DNA from: G958295645 sp965242735
Lineage (GTDB): Bacteria; Gemmatimonadota; Gemmatimonadetes; Longimicrobiales; Gaopeijiaceae
Direction: 5' to 3'
DNA: 64,000 nt
Assembly: GCA_965242735.1 (NCBI GenBank)
Contig: OZ251497.1
Coordinates: 3,224,001-3,288,000 of the forward strand
Each line of letters begins with the position of its first letter. Position 1 is the first letter of the stretch. The notes under the pieces were generated by a model that was not told the DNA's origin, did no database searches, and saw only the letters and a list, made by a program, of their open reading frames with translations. The position numbers were made by a program, and so were the translations under genes. This document shows, one piece after another, positions 52,557 through 61,412 of this stretch.

Positions 52557-55500
52557 CTACCTCACCACCACCGTCCCTTTCTTCACGGCCTCCATCAGCT
52601 TCCCCTCGTGCTCGTCGAGCCATCGCCGCACGTCGGCTTCGTCGGTCAGCGTGGCGCGCCGAACCGCCACGGCAACGGGCTCGCGGCCTTCGGCGAGACG
52701 CGCGACGGCCGCTTCGAGCGCCTCGGCCTCCCGAGACGGCACGGCGGCCGTCTCCGCCTGCCACGCCGCCAAACTGCGCCCGTCCAACTCCCGCAACAGA
52801 GCTTCGTCCGTCTCCACCGCGAGCGACTCGGGCGTCGTCAGGCCGACATCCTCCAAGATAGCCGGACCGTCGCGCTCGTCCAGCGCGCCCCAGCCCGCGT
52901 CGGCCTCCAGCCGCCCCACGGCCTCGGCCACGGCTTGCTCCAGTCCCGCCCGCATCCGGGCCAACTCTTCCCGGAGCGGGCCAGCCATCTTCGAGACGCA
53001 GGGCGACACCGGATCCATCTCGTCCAGCAGCGACCGCTGCGCGGCAACGGCGTCCAGCTCGGCGCCGACCGCCTCCGCGACCGGCAGTCCGGCCGCGTGC
53101 CCGCGCAACGCGACGGCGAGCTGCCAGCTGAGCGTCCGCGTCGCCGCGCGCTCGGCCAACATCCCCCACTGCTCGATCCATTTCTCCAGCCGCTCGCGCT
53201 CCGCGAAGAGCGTCGCCAGCCGTTCGTTCCCCTCCAGCCGGCTCGCGTCGTCCAGCAAGGCCGTGTCGGGCGGGGCGGGCAACGGCGCGGCGCCTCCCGC
53301 CTTCGCGGCCAACGCGCGCATGGACTCGACGAACTCGCCCGCCCGCGCCGCCTCTTCGCCCGACTTGGCAGCCACGCCGGCCCTCTGAAAGAGCCCGCGC
53401 AACGCGATGCGCTCGCCGGTGGTCAGCACGACTGTTTCCGGGCGGAACACCGCCGTCGCGATGGCCGTCTGGTCCAGCCTTCGGACGGGCGCTCCGTTGC
53501 GGGTCGCGCCCAACAAGCCCAGGCCGTGCAGCGACACCAAGGCCGCGTCCACGGCGTCTCGAGGCCAGCCGAACGGGGGCGCCGCGAGATCCTTGCGGAC
53601 TTCGCTCCCTCGCTTGCCTGTCGAGACGGCCATCACTTCCTTGGCCACGGGATGATCCGGCAGGGGACCGTCCCAGTCCACGACTCCGAACGGCGCGTCG
53701 GAGCCTTCCTGCGCCCGTTTCAGCGCAACGCCCCAAGCCCGGTGGTCGGCCTCCTTGAAGCGGGGGAACAAGCGGGCGAGCGACGCGTTCGCGGCCTCTG
53801 CGATCTTGTCCTTGAGGTCGCCGCTGGCGAAGACTTCTCTGCCGCCGCCCTGGAGCACGCGGGCGGCCAAGAGCGTTGTCTCGACGATGCGGTCGCGGGC
53901 CGTTTCGGCGGCGGCGCGGCGGCTCTTCATGGCTTGGTGCGCCTCCTGGCCTTCGGCGGAGGACTGGTGCCCTTTCTCGTCGAGAACCTGCCGGGCGGCT
54001 TCCGCATTGACGATCTGGCTGCGCAGGTCGTCGGCGCTCCGCTTGGGGAGGAAGACGTGACACACCGGGTCCTCGATGCCGCGGCGCCGCGCGTCGTTCT
54101 CCACCTCCTGCTGGTTGGCCGACCATTCGTCGCGGAGGAGGACGGGAACGGCCCCGTCCCGCGCGTCCTCGCGCAGCGCGCCCACGTGCAGGACGAGCGC
54201 GCGCTTGGTCTTGGAGTCGCCGTGTTGCAGGCGCACCTGCGAGACGATGTCGTTCACGGCCTTGGTCAGCAGCCGCTCGCGGGTTGCCGTCACTTGCACT
54301 TCGTCGCGTTCCAGGGCGGTTCGGCGTTCGCGAAGAGCGCGGTCCCACTCGGCGCCTGCGGTGGTCTGGATGCGGTACTCGTCGCCCACCTTGAGCAGGG
54401 CGCCTTGCCGCGCCATGTCTTCCAGGGCGTCCTGCACGCGCTTGCGGAAGAGGCCGGAGTCGGTCGCGATGTCGTCGACGAGCAGATCGGCCAGCGTGCG
54501 CGCGTCGGCTCGGACGCCGAGGTCTCTGGCGCTCTCTCGGGGCAGTTTGCCGATCAGGAAGACAACGCCGCACAGATCGCGGCGGAGCGCGCCCTCGCGC
54601 GTGTCGTCGTCCAGCTTGGCTATGCGCGTGTTGATTTCGTTGAGCAGCACGCCGGAGTTGACCAAGTCGGTCGCCAGGGCGGCGAAGAGGTCGCTGGCGG
54701 GGACGACGGCTCCGGCGTCGCGCTCGGCGATTCGCTGCAACGAGTCGTGAAGGATGCGCAACTGCGACCGAAGCTGGCTGTGCTCGCCCGCGACGGCCTT
54801 GAAGCACTCCTCCCAGAACCGGCGGCGAGTCCGCAGCAGAGGATAGTCGGCGGCGTCGTGACGGCGGTCCTCGGCGCGCGCGGCGAGCTTGGTGCCGCGC
54901 AGGTGCCGCGAGACTTCCCCGGCGTGCTCTTCGAACAGGCGCTGCATCGGGCCGGCGGCGCTGGGCTTCTTCCGCAGCAGCACTTCGCGCGTGACCTCTT
55001 CGACTTCGGCGTCGGAGAGCTGGACGGTGATGCGGAAGCGGTCGCGGAGCCACTGCAGCGCCTCGTGCGCCGCGAGCGCGGACTGGCCGGCGGCGACGAG
55101 CAGCACGCGCCCGGAGAACTCCGTCTGCACGGCTTCGGCGACGTCGGTGACGGCGCTGGCGCGGTCCGGGGACTTGCCGATGTACTGCTGCACTTCGTCC
55201 AGCACGAGGATGGTCGGCGGGATCGGTTCGCCGGCGCCCGCGAGCGCTTTCTCGGCCGTGGCGACGAATTCGGCCGTGCTGATGTCCGTCTTGGGACGGG
55301 CGAACTGTTCGCGCAACAGCAGCTTGGCGGACTTGGCGTCGGAGGCGAACTCGGGAGACGCCTGCATCAAGGCGTTCGCCAGGACCGGGCTCACGTAGAG
55401 GTTGACGAGCTCGCGGCGCCAATCCTTGCCCGCGTCCTCCACCGCGCTGCGCACCGCGTCGAGGAGTCCCTCTTCGCGCAGCCAGAAGCAGAACCGGGCC

Positions 55501-56015
55501 TGGGCGTAGTCCTCGGGCCAGCCGCGAGTTCGCAGGATGATGGCGAGGATCGCCAAGCGGACGTGCTCGACATTGCCGCTCAGCATCGTGCCCGCGGCGG
55601 CGACGGCCGACGTCTTGGTTCGCTGCGCCTGCACGTCCAGCTCTCGAAGCTGCTCCTCGACGGCCGAGGGCAAACCACCGGGCACGAGCGCCCGCGCGGT
55701 CGCCCCGTCCTTAAACCGAGTGTTGGTCCAGAGGTGCGCAAACATCTTGAGCAAGTGGGACTTGCCGCTGCCGAAGAAGCCGCTCACCCAGACCGAGTCC
55801 TGCCGGGATCCGGAGGCGAGGTTGGCGAGATACTGGCTCAGCACCCGCTCCAAGGCGTCGGCGAACTTGCCGCGGCAGACGAACGACTCCAGTTCGGCGC
55901 GGAGTTCACGGCGTTCGCCGGCGGCGTCCTCTCCGATCCTGGCCTGGCCGCTGTTGGCCAGTTGCTCGGAGCGCGGGTCCCGTTGCAGGAGTTGGTGGAT
56001 CTTTGGGGGCGTCAT
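52557..56015 (-). CDS. brxC: BREX ATPase BrxC
   Basis: The large 1152-residue P-loop protein of BREX (DUF499-like/BrxC). The Walker A SGFFGSGKSHLLK lies at residues 78-90. A Walker B-like TILVLDEVQQYIGK follows near 260, and a long helical C-terminal part comes after. It forms the ATP-dependent hub with BrxB, PglX and PglZ in the model for type 1 systems. The start MTPPKIHQLLQRDPRSEQLAN is typical. The tail, ATLTDEADVRRWLDEHEGKLMEA, is partly duplicated at 50839-50910. The gene itself looks intact. Confidence 0.93.
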   Translation of the reverse strand: MTPPKIHQLLQRDPRSEQLANSGQARIGEDAAGERRELRAELESFVCRGKFADALERVLSQYLANLASGSRQDSVWVSGFFGSGKSHLLKMFAHLWTNTRFKDGATARALVPGGLPSAVEEQLRELDVQAQRTKTSAVAAAGTMLSGNVEHVRLAILAIILRTRGWPEDYAQARFCFWLREEGLLDAVRSAVEDAGKDWRRELVNLYVSPVLANALMQASPEFASDAKSAKLLLREQFARPKTDISTAEFVATAEKALAGAGEPIPPTILVLDEVQQYIGKSPDRASAVTDVAEAVQTEFSGRVLLVAAGQSALAAHEALQWLRDRFRITVQLSDAEVEEVTREVLLRKKPSAAGPMQRLFEEHAGEVSRHLRGTKLAARAEDRRHDAADYPLLRTRRRFWEECFKAVAGEHSQLRSQLRILHDSLQRIAERDAGAVVPASDLFAALATDLVNSGVLLNEINTRIAKLDDDTREGALRRDLCGVVFLIGKLPRESARDLGVRADARTLADLLVDDIATDSGLFRKRVQDALEDMARQGALLKVGDEYRIQTTAGAEWDRALRERRTALERDEVQVTATRERLLTKAVNDIVSQVRLQHGDSKTKRALVLHVGALREDARDGAVPVLLRDEWSANQQEVENDARRRGIEDPVCHVFLPKRSADDLRSQIVNAEAARQVLDEKGHQSSAEGQEAHQAMKSRRAAAETARDRIVETTLLAARVLQGGGREVFASGDLKDKIAEAANASLARLFPRFKEADHRAWGVALKRAQEGSDAPFGVVDWDGPLPDHPVAKEVMAVSTGKRGSEVRKDLAAPPFGWPRDAVDAALVSLHGLGLLGATRNGAPVRRLDQTAIATAVFRPETVVLTTGERIALRGLFQRAGVAAKSGEEAARAGEFVESMRALAAKAGGAAPLPAPPDTALLDDASRLEGNERLATLFAERERLEKWIEQWGMLAERAATRTLSWQLAVALRGHAAGLPVAEAVGAELDAVAAQRSLLDEMDPVSPCVSKMAGPLREELARMRAGLEQAVAEAVGRLEADAGWGALDERDGPAILEDVGLTTPESLAVETDEALLRELDGRSLAAWQAETAAVPSREAEALEAAVARLAEGREPVAVAVRRATLTDEADVRRWLDEHEGKLMEAVKKGTVVVR

Positions 56016-56078
56016 TGCTGTCCTTCCGGGCTCATGGCGGGTGTGGCCATGGGTTCTTCCGTGCAGGTCGGCGCGCCA

Positions 56079-56714
56079 TCAGCCTCCTGGCCCGAAGAGT
56101 CTTCGGAGCCATTGCGAGAACTCTCTGCAGACCGTTCCATCGGTCTTCAAGTCGTGTTTCCCGATGGCCGCGCCCATGGGACCGGGGTTCTTCCTGGTAG
56201 CGAGCCATGCATACACCTCCGCCCTTCGCGTCTTCTTTCGCGTGAACTGCCGGTCGGCTTTCGGTATGCCCTCGATGTACTGTTGCGCCAAAGGCCAGAC
56301 GGGCTCGCCGTCGGGAATCATCTGCGCCACAAAGTCCTCAAGTTCTCCCGACGATTTGTTGTCCGGCATCAACCAGACGCCCACGCGGGGCGTCCTTCCT
56401 ACTATCGTGCCACCTGATATGGGCGCGTCGGGCAAGGCAAGCGGGATTCCGCCGAACTTGTCTCTGATGGATGCCCAACGCCTGTGCGGTTCATCGTTGG
56501 CATCCAAGACAAAGCCAATGGCCGACCGTTCCGGAACCTTGATCTCGATCGTAATCGACTCAATGACTTTATCGACGCCATTCTTGACCACAACGTCAAA
56601 CGTTCCGTGCAAACCGGTACTCTTGGCGACATGTAGCGCAACATGTTCGTCATCATTGCCTTCGACGACAAGAAGATGGGGATGGTTTTCATCCATGTAG
56701 TTATCTGACTTCAA
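56079..56714 (-). CDS. TOPRIM-like DUF3226 protein, partner of AAA ATPase
   Basis: A 211-residue protein with the TOPRIM-like signature HLLVVEGNDDEHVALHVAK, then IGFVLDANDEPHRRW and VGVWLMPDNKSSGELEDF. This is the layout I know as DUF3226. The glutamate of VEGNDD and the aspartates of VLDAN and MPDN would bind metal. It overlaps the AAA gene by 14 bases, so they act as a pair. ATPase-plus-TOPRIM pairs are anti-phage effectors in OLD, Gabija and PARIS-type systems; this pair is different in detail. A second ATG at 56696 is a possible start. Confidence 0.82.
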   Translation of the reverse strand: MKSDNYMDENHPHLLVVEGNDDEHVALHVAKSTGLHGTFDVVVKNGVDKVIESITIEIKVPERSAIGFVLDANDEPHRRWASIRDKFGGIPLALPDAPISGGTIVGRTPRVGVWLMPDNKSSGELEDFVAQMIPDGEPVWPLAQQYIEGIPKADRQFTRKKTRRAEVYAWLATRKNPGPMGAAIGKHDLKTDGTVCREFSQWLRRLFGPGG

Positions 56715-57858
56715 TGCCTTGATCGGCAGCTACCTGAAGTTCCTCTTCGACATAGCTGACAACTCTCGTATGGTCGCCGTGGCGTTCAATGCGAACCAAG
56801 ACTCCGTCGCTATCCGATTCGACGGCCGCTCTGGCGAATCCACGCACGCACGAGAAGCTGTGCGTCGTAGCGAGCACCTGTACATCGTTTTCTTCCGCGG
56901 CCTGGAGCACCATGCGCCAAAAACCGCGATGCACCGAATGATGGAGGCCGTTCTCGGCCTCGTCGATGAGCAGAAAGCCGTTCTTGCTATTGGCCAACGA
57001 CAACGATGCCGCCAAGAGGCGAGTCGCCCCGTCTCCGAGGCTCTTGAGCGGAACGGGATCACGGTGCCCGCGAAGTCGCGCCACGAAGTGCTGGCCCGCA
57101 CGGCGTCTGCGATTGTCCGCGAAGCGCAATGCCACGCGTTCCAATGCCGGGCCGACTACCAGTCGAAGCGCATTGACAGCGTGCTTTTCGTCGTCGGTAA
57201 GCACGACGCCGTCCCACAGTTCCGCCAACTCATGATTAGGCGTCACGCCTGGTCCAAGCAGGCGGCACTCCAGCGCCTTCGGCAAATCGGCGGCGGCGTT
57301 CACTCGCTGATACCGCCGATACATATCGTAACGACTACCTAGGCGACGAACAGTCAGCGACAAAGGAATTTCCCTCTTTCCACCACGATATTGGATTTGG
57401 ATCATCAAGGCTTCTAAAAGATCTTGCGAAATCGCGACCGTCTCCTGAGATATAAGTTTGTCAAGAAAGGCAACTTGCTCTTCGCTGGGAAGAATCAAAT
57501 TAATCGACAACATGTCGTTGCCTCTACTGTATTTCTTCCCGATCTCAATCTTGGACCCTATAGATGCCTCTCGACCATGAAACAGAGCCAAATAATCTGG
57601 GATGGGTACCTTGTTGGCATCGTCGTCCACAACCGTCGAAAATTCCTCCCTTTCGAGCAGCAACGAAGACAAGGCGGCCTCCCTGCCTCGGGCCGCGAAG
57701 GCACGTACGGCCTCGAGCACGGTCGTCTTGCCAGAGGAGTTCCTGCCTGCCAGCAACGTGACTCGCCCAAGACGAGGAATGCGTACTTTCTTGATTCCCC
57801 GGAAGCCGCTTATGAACAAGCTGGAGAGGTGCAATGGGTTCGTTCTGGACTCAGCCAT
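56701..57858 (-). CDS. AAA_21-type ATPase paired with TOPRIM protein
   Basis: A 385-residue SMC/ABC-like ATPase. The N-terminus LSSLFISGFRGIKKVRIP leads to Walker A AGRNSSGKTTVLEA near residue 37. Later come the signature-like KSLGDGATRLLAASL, Walker B GFLLIDEAENGLHHS and the H-switch ATTHS. This is the OLD/RecF-like family used in several defence systems. ATG at 57858 is chosen over an upstream continuation of the frame. It sits between brxB and brxC, same strand, in less GC-rich DNA than either, which marks it as an inserted module. Confidence 0.88.
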   Translation of the reverse strand: MAESRTNPLHLSSLFISGFRGIKKVRIPRLGRVTLLAGRNSSGKTTVLEAVRAFAARGREAALSSLLLEREEFSTVVDDDANKVPIPDYLALFHGREASIGSKIEIGKKYSRGNDMLSINLILPSEEQVAFLDKLISQETVAISQDLLEALMIQIQYRGGKREIPLSLTVRRLGSRYDMYRRYQRVNAAADLPKALECRLLGPGVTPNHELAELWDGVVLTDDEKHAVNALRLVVGPALERVALRFADNRRRRAGQHFVARLRGHRDPVPLKSLGDGATRLLAASLSLANSKNGFLLIDEAENGLHHSVHRGFWRMVLQAAEENDVQVLATTHSFSCVRGFARAAVESDSDGVLVRIERHGDHTRVVSYVEEELQVAADQGIEVR

Positions 57859-58026
57859 GGTCGCTCGCGGCGTTGAGGTTGGCTGGGGGATAGACGCTTG
57901 CGAGGGTTCGGCGGGCCTGATCCTCATGGACTCGGCGACCCCTTGGACGGCACATCGAGTCTAACAATGGAATCGTCGCCCGGCAACCCCGTGGACTCAT
58001 CCGATCCTCGGCGGTCCACCGGCGCA

Positions 58027-58578
58027 TCACGGCCATCCCTCCAGCGTGATCGGCTGGGCCAGGTAGTTCCAGCCGTCGCGGGCGTCCAGGAGGCGGTAGT
58101 TGTTGCCGTCCTTGCTGCCGGGGAAGAAGATCGCCAGCCGTCCTTCGATGGATTGCTCGACGTCGTGGATCAGCGTCGACACGCGCAGGAAGCCGTACAG
58201 CGAGGCCACGCCGACGAGGCCGACGACGGTGGATTCGCCTGCGTCCTTCAGGGCACCCTTCAGCCGGGCGGCCGCCTCCTTGCGGAACTGCTGGTCGAGC
58301 AGCGTGGCGTCGAACAGTTCCGGTTCCTCGAAGTAGGCGTCCCGGTACTCCTGCTCCGCCATCCAGTCGGCGAACCAGCGGGTGCAATCGACGAGCCGCC
58401 ATTTCCGGCCGGCGCCGACCGTGGCCTGCTCGAACTCGCCGATGGCCGCGCGCAACGTTCGCTCGCGGTCCTTGGGGTACACGATGATCATCACGCGTTG
58501 CGCGCCCGCGAGCGTGCGGGGCCAAGGCGCGCTCACGTGCCGCTCGTAGACCGCGGCCAGGTCGCGGATCTGGCTCAC
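58027..58578 (-). CDS. brxB: BREX protein BrxB (DUF1788)
   Basis: A 183-residue protein matching the BrxB/DUF1788 family in length and pattern: RVMIIVYPKDRERTLRAAIG, CTRWFADWMAEQEY and a C-terminal GRLAIFFPGSKDGNNYRLLD. It is a small core component of type 1 BREX. The GTG start overlaps the stop of the preceding gene (GTGA), so the two are coupled. The AAA-TOPRIM module separates it from brxC. Confidence 0.88.
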   Translation of the reverse strand: MSQIRDLAAVYERHVSAPWPRTLAGAQRVMIIVYPKDRERTLRAAIGEFEQATVGAGRKWRLVDCTRWFADWMAEQEYRDAYFEEPELFDATLLDQQFRKEAAARLKGALKDAGESTVVGLVGVASLYGFLRVSTLIHDVEQSIEGRLAIFFPGSKDGNNYRLLDARDGWNYLAQPITLEGWP

Positions 58579-59534
58579 GGCGCGTACGGATCCAGCTTCG
58601 CGGTATCGATCTCCACGACGTCTCCCGCTGCCCGAACGTGAATCAGCCCTCGTCTTCCCGCCTCCTTGACCCATTGAAGCATAGCCCCGCCCGGCGAATC
58701 CAGCGCCAGCGCCCACCGGCAGGCCAGCAACGGGAGCCCGGCGAGTCCTTCTGCCTGCCCCAGCCACAAGGCGAACGCCGCGGTGCCGAACGTGGGCTTG
58801 ACCGCTTGTCGAGTCCAGCGTCCCACGCTCCCGGCCAAGTGCCCGGACAGCCGCCAGGAGCTGGCCGAATTCCTCGCCACGTTGGTCAGCACGGCGTCGT
58901 TGAAGCGGGCGCCGGTCGCGTCGCGGAGGTGCGCGGCGAAGGCGGCCCGGTCCAGCGTTTCTCCTTCGGCCAGCGCGAGCACGGGGGGCGCAGTGGAGCG
59001 GAGCAGGGGGTCGCGGGCCAGGGCGCACAGCGTCGCCAAGAGCGGGCGGCCCGGCGGGTCGGCGTCCCAGAGGCGGCGCAGCGTACGGAACACGGCCAAG
59101 CTCGGGTCGAGGCCGTACAGCTCCGAGAGCCGCTGGCGGGCGCTCTGTCGCGCGGCCAAGGTCGGCTTGCCCAGGACGTTTTCGGCGACGACGGCGTCGG
59201 CGTAGTCCTCGCGCCGGGCATCCGGCGGCAACGCGCCCAAGAGCTCGGACAGTTCGCCCAGCATCGTGTTGCGGCTGGACTGGGTCCCCCGGTCGCCGAA
59301 TCGGAACCCCGCACGGCGAAGGGCGCGGTTGGGGGCCAGAAGGGGAAACGCGGCCAAGTCGGCCGGCGGGGCGCGCGGGGGCACAGGGTTTGTCGTCGCG
59401 TCTCGGGTGCGCCGTATCTCGGCTGCGACGGCGTCCACGGGCTCGCGTTGCGCGGTCTGTCCGAGCATCGTGCCGACCACGGCGGCGGCATCCGCGGCTC
59501 CGGCGTCGTCCTCGGGCTGACGTCGCGCAGGCAT
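58575..59534 (-). CDS. BREX-associated protein in the brxA position
   Basis: A 319-residue soluble protein. Its first 70 residues are low complexity. The core has NTMLGELSELLGALPPDARR, then ALARDPLLRSTAPPVLALAE, LTNVARNSASSWRLSGHLAG and GLIHVRAAGDVVEIDT. The arrangement is reminiscent of proteins that open some BREX operons, but I do not see the usual DUF1819 BrxA pattern, so no symbol is given. It is coupled to brxB by an overlapping start and stop. Its ATG lies 24 bases from the symporter stop, making it the right edge of the island. Confidence 0.7.
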   Translation of the reverse strand: MPARRQPEDDAGAADAAAVVGTMLGQTAQREPVDAVAAEIRRTRDATTNPVPPRAPPADLAAFPLLAPNRALRRAGFRFGDRGTQSSRNTMLGELSELLGALPPDARREDYADAVVAENVLGKPTLAARQSARQRLSELYGLDPSLAVFRTLRRLWDADPPGRPLLATLCALARDPLLRSTAPPVLALAEGETLDRAAFAAHLRDATGARFNDAVLTNVARNSASSWRLSGHLAGSVGRWTRQAVKPTFGTAAFALWLGQAEGLAGLPLLACRWALALDSPGGAMLQWVKEAGRRGLIHVRAAGDVVEIDTAKLDPYAP

Positions 59535-59560
59535 GAGTCCGGAATCCCGCCTCGGCGCCG

Positions 59561-61357
59561 CTACGAGTCCGCCGAGTCCGCGCCCGGGCCGCTCCAGCCG
59601 ATCCGGGGCAGCAGCCGAATCAGCCATGTTCCCGCCCCGGCGGCGGCGCCAAGCGCCAGAACGGCCGGGGCCGGGCGGCCGTAGAGGACGTAGCCCGTCC
59701 CGAAGAGGACGCCGTAGACGGTCACGCAACCCAGGAACCAGGCGAGGAGGGCGGCGGTGACGGTTCCGGCGCGGGCACGGCCGACGCCGACGTCCACGAC
59801 CCGCCGCCATCCCCTTCCGAGCGGGCGGATCTTGTCGTAGAAGCGTTGCAGCGTGGCTTGGTCGGCGGGGGGCGTCGCCAGCGTGACGGCGAGCCAGCCG
59901 GCCGTCGTCACGGCCACGCTGGCGACGATCTGGGCCGACGGCGTCAGCGGATCGAATCCGAGCGCCGGATGGACCCATGCGAAGTAGACGGCCACGAGCA
60001 CGGAAATGGCCATGGCGGCCAGTTCGCTCCAGACGTTGACGCGGTACCAGAACCAGCGGAGCAGGAAGACGAGTCCCGTGCCGGCGCCGATGTTGAGCAG
60101 GATCTGGAAGCCTTGGCCGGCCGTGTCCAGCTGGAGCGCGACGAAGGCGCCGGCCGCCATCAAGCCCACGGTCGCCAGCCGGCCGGCCGCCACGAGCCGG
60201 CGTTCGCTCGCCTGCGGGTTGACGAAGCGGCGGTAGAAGTCGTTGACGACGTAGGAGGCGCCCCAGTTGAGCTGCGTGCTGACGGTGGACATGTAGGCCG
60301 CCGCCAGCGAGGCGACCACCAGGCCCAACAGCCCGGCGGGGAGGAACACGAGCATGGCTGGATAGGCCAAGTCGTGTCCCACGAGCGCGGGGTCGAGCCC
60401 CGGAAAGCGCGCTTGGATGTCGGAAAGCTCCGGGTAGACGACCAGGGAGCAGAGCGCCACGACGATCCACGGCCAGGGGCGCAGTCCGTAGTGCGCGACG
60501 TTGAACCACAGGGTCGCCTTGACGGCGTCCTTCTCGTTGCGCGCCGCGAGCATGCGCTGGGCCACGTAGCCGCCGCCGCCCGGCTCGGCGCCGGGATACC
60601 AGACGCTCCACCACTGGACCGCCACGGGGACCACGAAGATCGCGGCCGCCGTCGTCCAGTCGGAGAAGTCCGGAAAGAAGCTCATGGCTTCGCGGGCGCC
60701 CGGATGGGCGGCCAGACCGGCGAGTCCGCCCACGTCGGGATGCCCCAGCGCGAACCACGCGGCCGCCACCGACCCCACCATCGCCACGACGAAGAGGATC
60801 AAGTCCGTGGCCACGACGCCCCAGAGCCCCGAAGTGGCCGAATAGAGCATGGCGGCGGACCCGGCCACCACAACCGTCGTGAGCGGGTCGAGGCCGAGCA
60901 GCACGCCTCCGATCTTGGTCGCCGCCAGCGTGACCGTCGCGATGATCACGACGTTGAAGAAGACGCCCAGGTAGAGCGCCCGAAATCCGCGCAGGAAGGC
61001 GGCGGGGCGGCCCGCGTAGCGGAGCTCGTAGAATTCGATGTCGGTCAGCGCGCCCGAGCGCCGCCACAGCTTGGCGTAGAAGAACACCGTGCACATCCCG
61101 GTGATCAGGAAGGCCCACCAGGACCAGTTCCTGGCCACGCCGCCGTCGCGCACGAAGTCGGCGACCAAGTTGGGCGTGTCGGTGGAGAAGGTCGTCGCCA
61201 CCATGGACGTGCCCAGCAGCCACCACGGAAGCTTGCGGCCGGAAAGGAAGAACTCGCGCGCGCCGCTCCCCGCCCGGCGGGCGAAGCCCAGCCCGATGGC
61301 CAGGGCCGCGAGGCCGTAGAGCGCGACGACGATCCAGTCGAGCGGAGCTAGCTGCAT
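59561..61357 (-). CDS. SLC5-family sodium:solute symporter
   Basis: A 598-residue inner-membrane transporter with about 14 membrane segments. SSS-family phrases are REFFLSGRKLPWWLLGTSMV, ATTFSTDTPNLVADFVRDGG, LWRRSGALTDIEFYELRYAG and VASLAAAYMSTVSTQLNWGA, the last containing the sodium-site serine/threonine. Solutes in this family include sugars, amino acids and vitamins. Proximity to a nucleotidyltransferase, and to galK across the island, hints at a sugar. A fragment resembling residues near 310-335 is found at the far end of the defence island. Confidence 0.92.
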   Translation of the reverse strand: MQLAPLDWIVVALYGLAALAIGLGFARRAGSGAREFFLSGRKLPWWLLGTSMVATTFSTDTPNLVADFVRDGGVARNWSWWAFLITGMCTVFFYAKLWRRSGALTDIEFYELRYAGRPAAFLRGFRALYLGVFFNVVIIATVTLAATKIGGVLLGLDPLTTVVVAGSAAMLYSATSGLWGVVATDLILFVVAMVGSVAAAWFALGHPDVGGLAGLAAHPGAREAMSFFPDFSDWTTAAAIFVVPVAVQWWSVWYPGAEPGGGGYVAQRMLAARNEKDAVKATLWFNVAHYGLRPWPWIVVALCSLVVYPELSDIQARFPGLDPALVGHDLAYPAMLVFLPAGLLGLVVASLAAAYMSTVSTQLNWGASYVVNDFYRRFVNPQASERRLVAAGRLATVGLMAAGAFVALQLDTAGQGFQILLNIGAGTGLVFLLRWFWYRVNVWSELAAMAISVLVAVYFAWVHPALGFDPLTPSAQIVASVAVTTAGWLAVTLATPPADQATLQRFYDKIRPLGRGWRRVVDVGVGRARAGTVTAALLAWFLGCVTVYGVLFGTGYVLYGRPAPAVLALGAAAGAGTWLIRLLPRIGWSGPGADSADS

Positions 61358-61412
61358 GAAGGGCGGCCTTTCGAAGGCGGCCGGAGGCGGACGAACGTCG
61401 GCGCGGCGCCGG

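Noticed and set aside
33499..59534. Integrase-type genomic island with a tRNA attachment site
   Set aside because: No tRNA gene, integrase or terminal direct repeat typical of such islands was seen at either edge; the only boundary signal is the SLC5 fragment.
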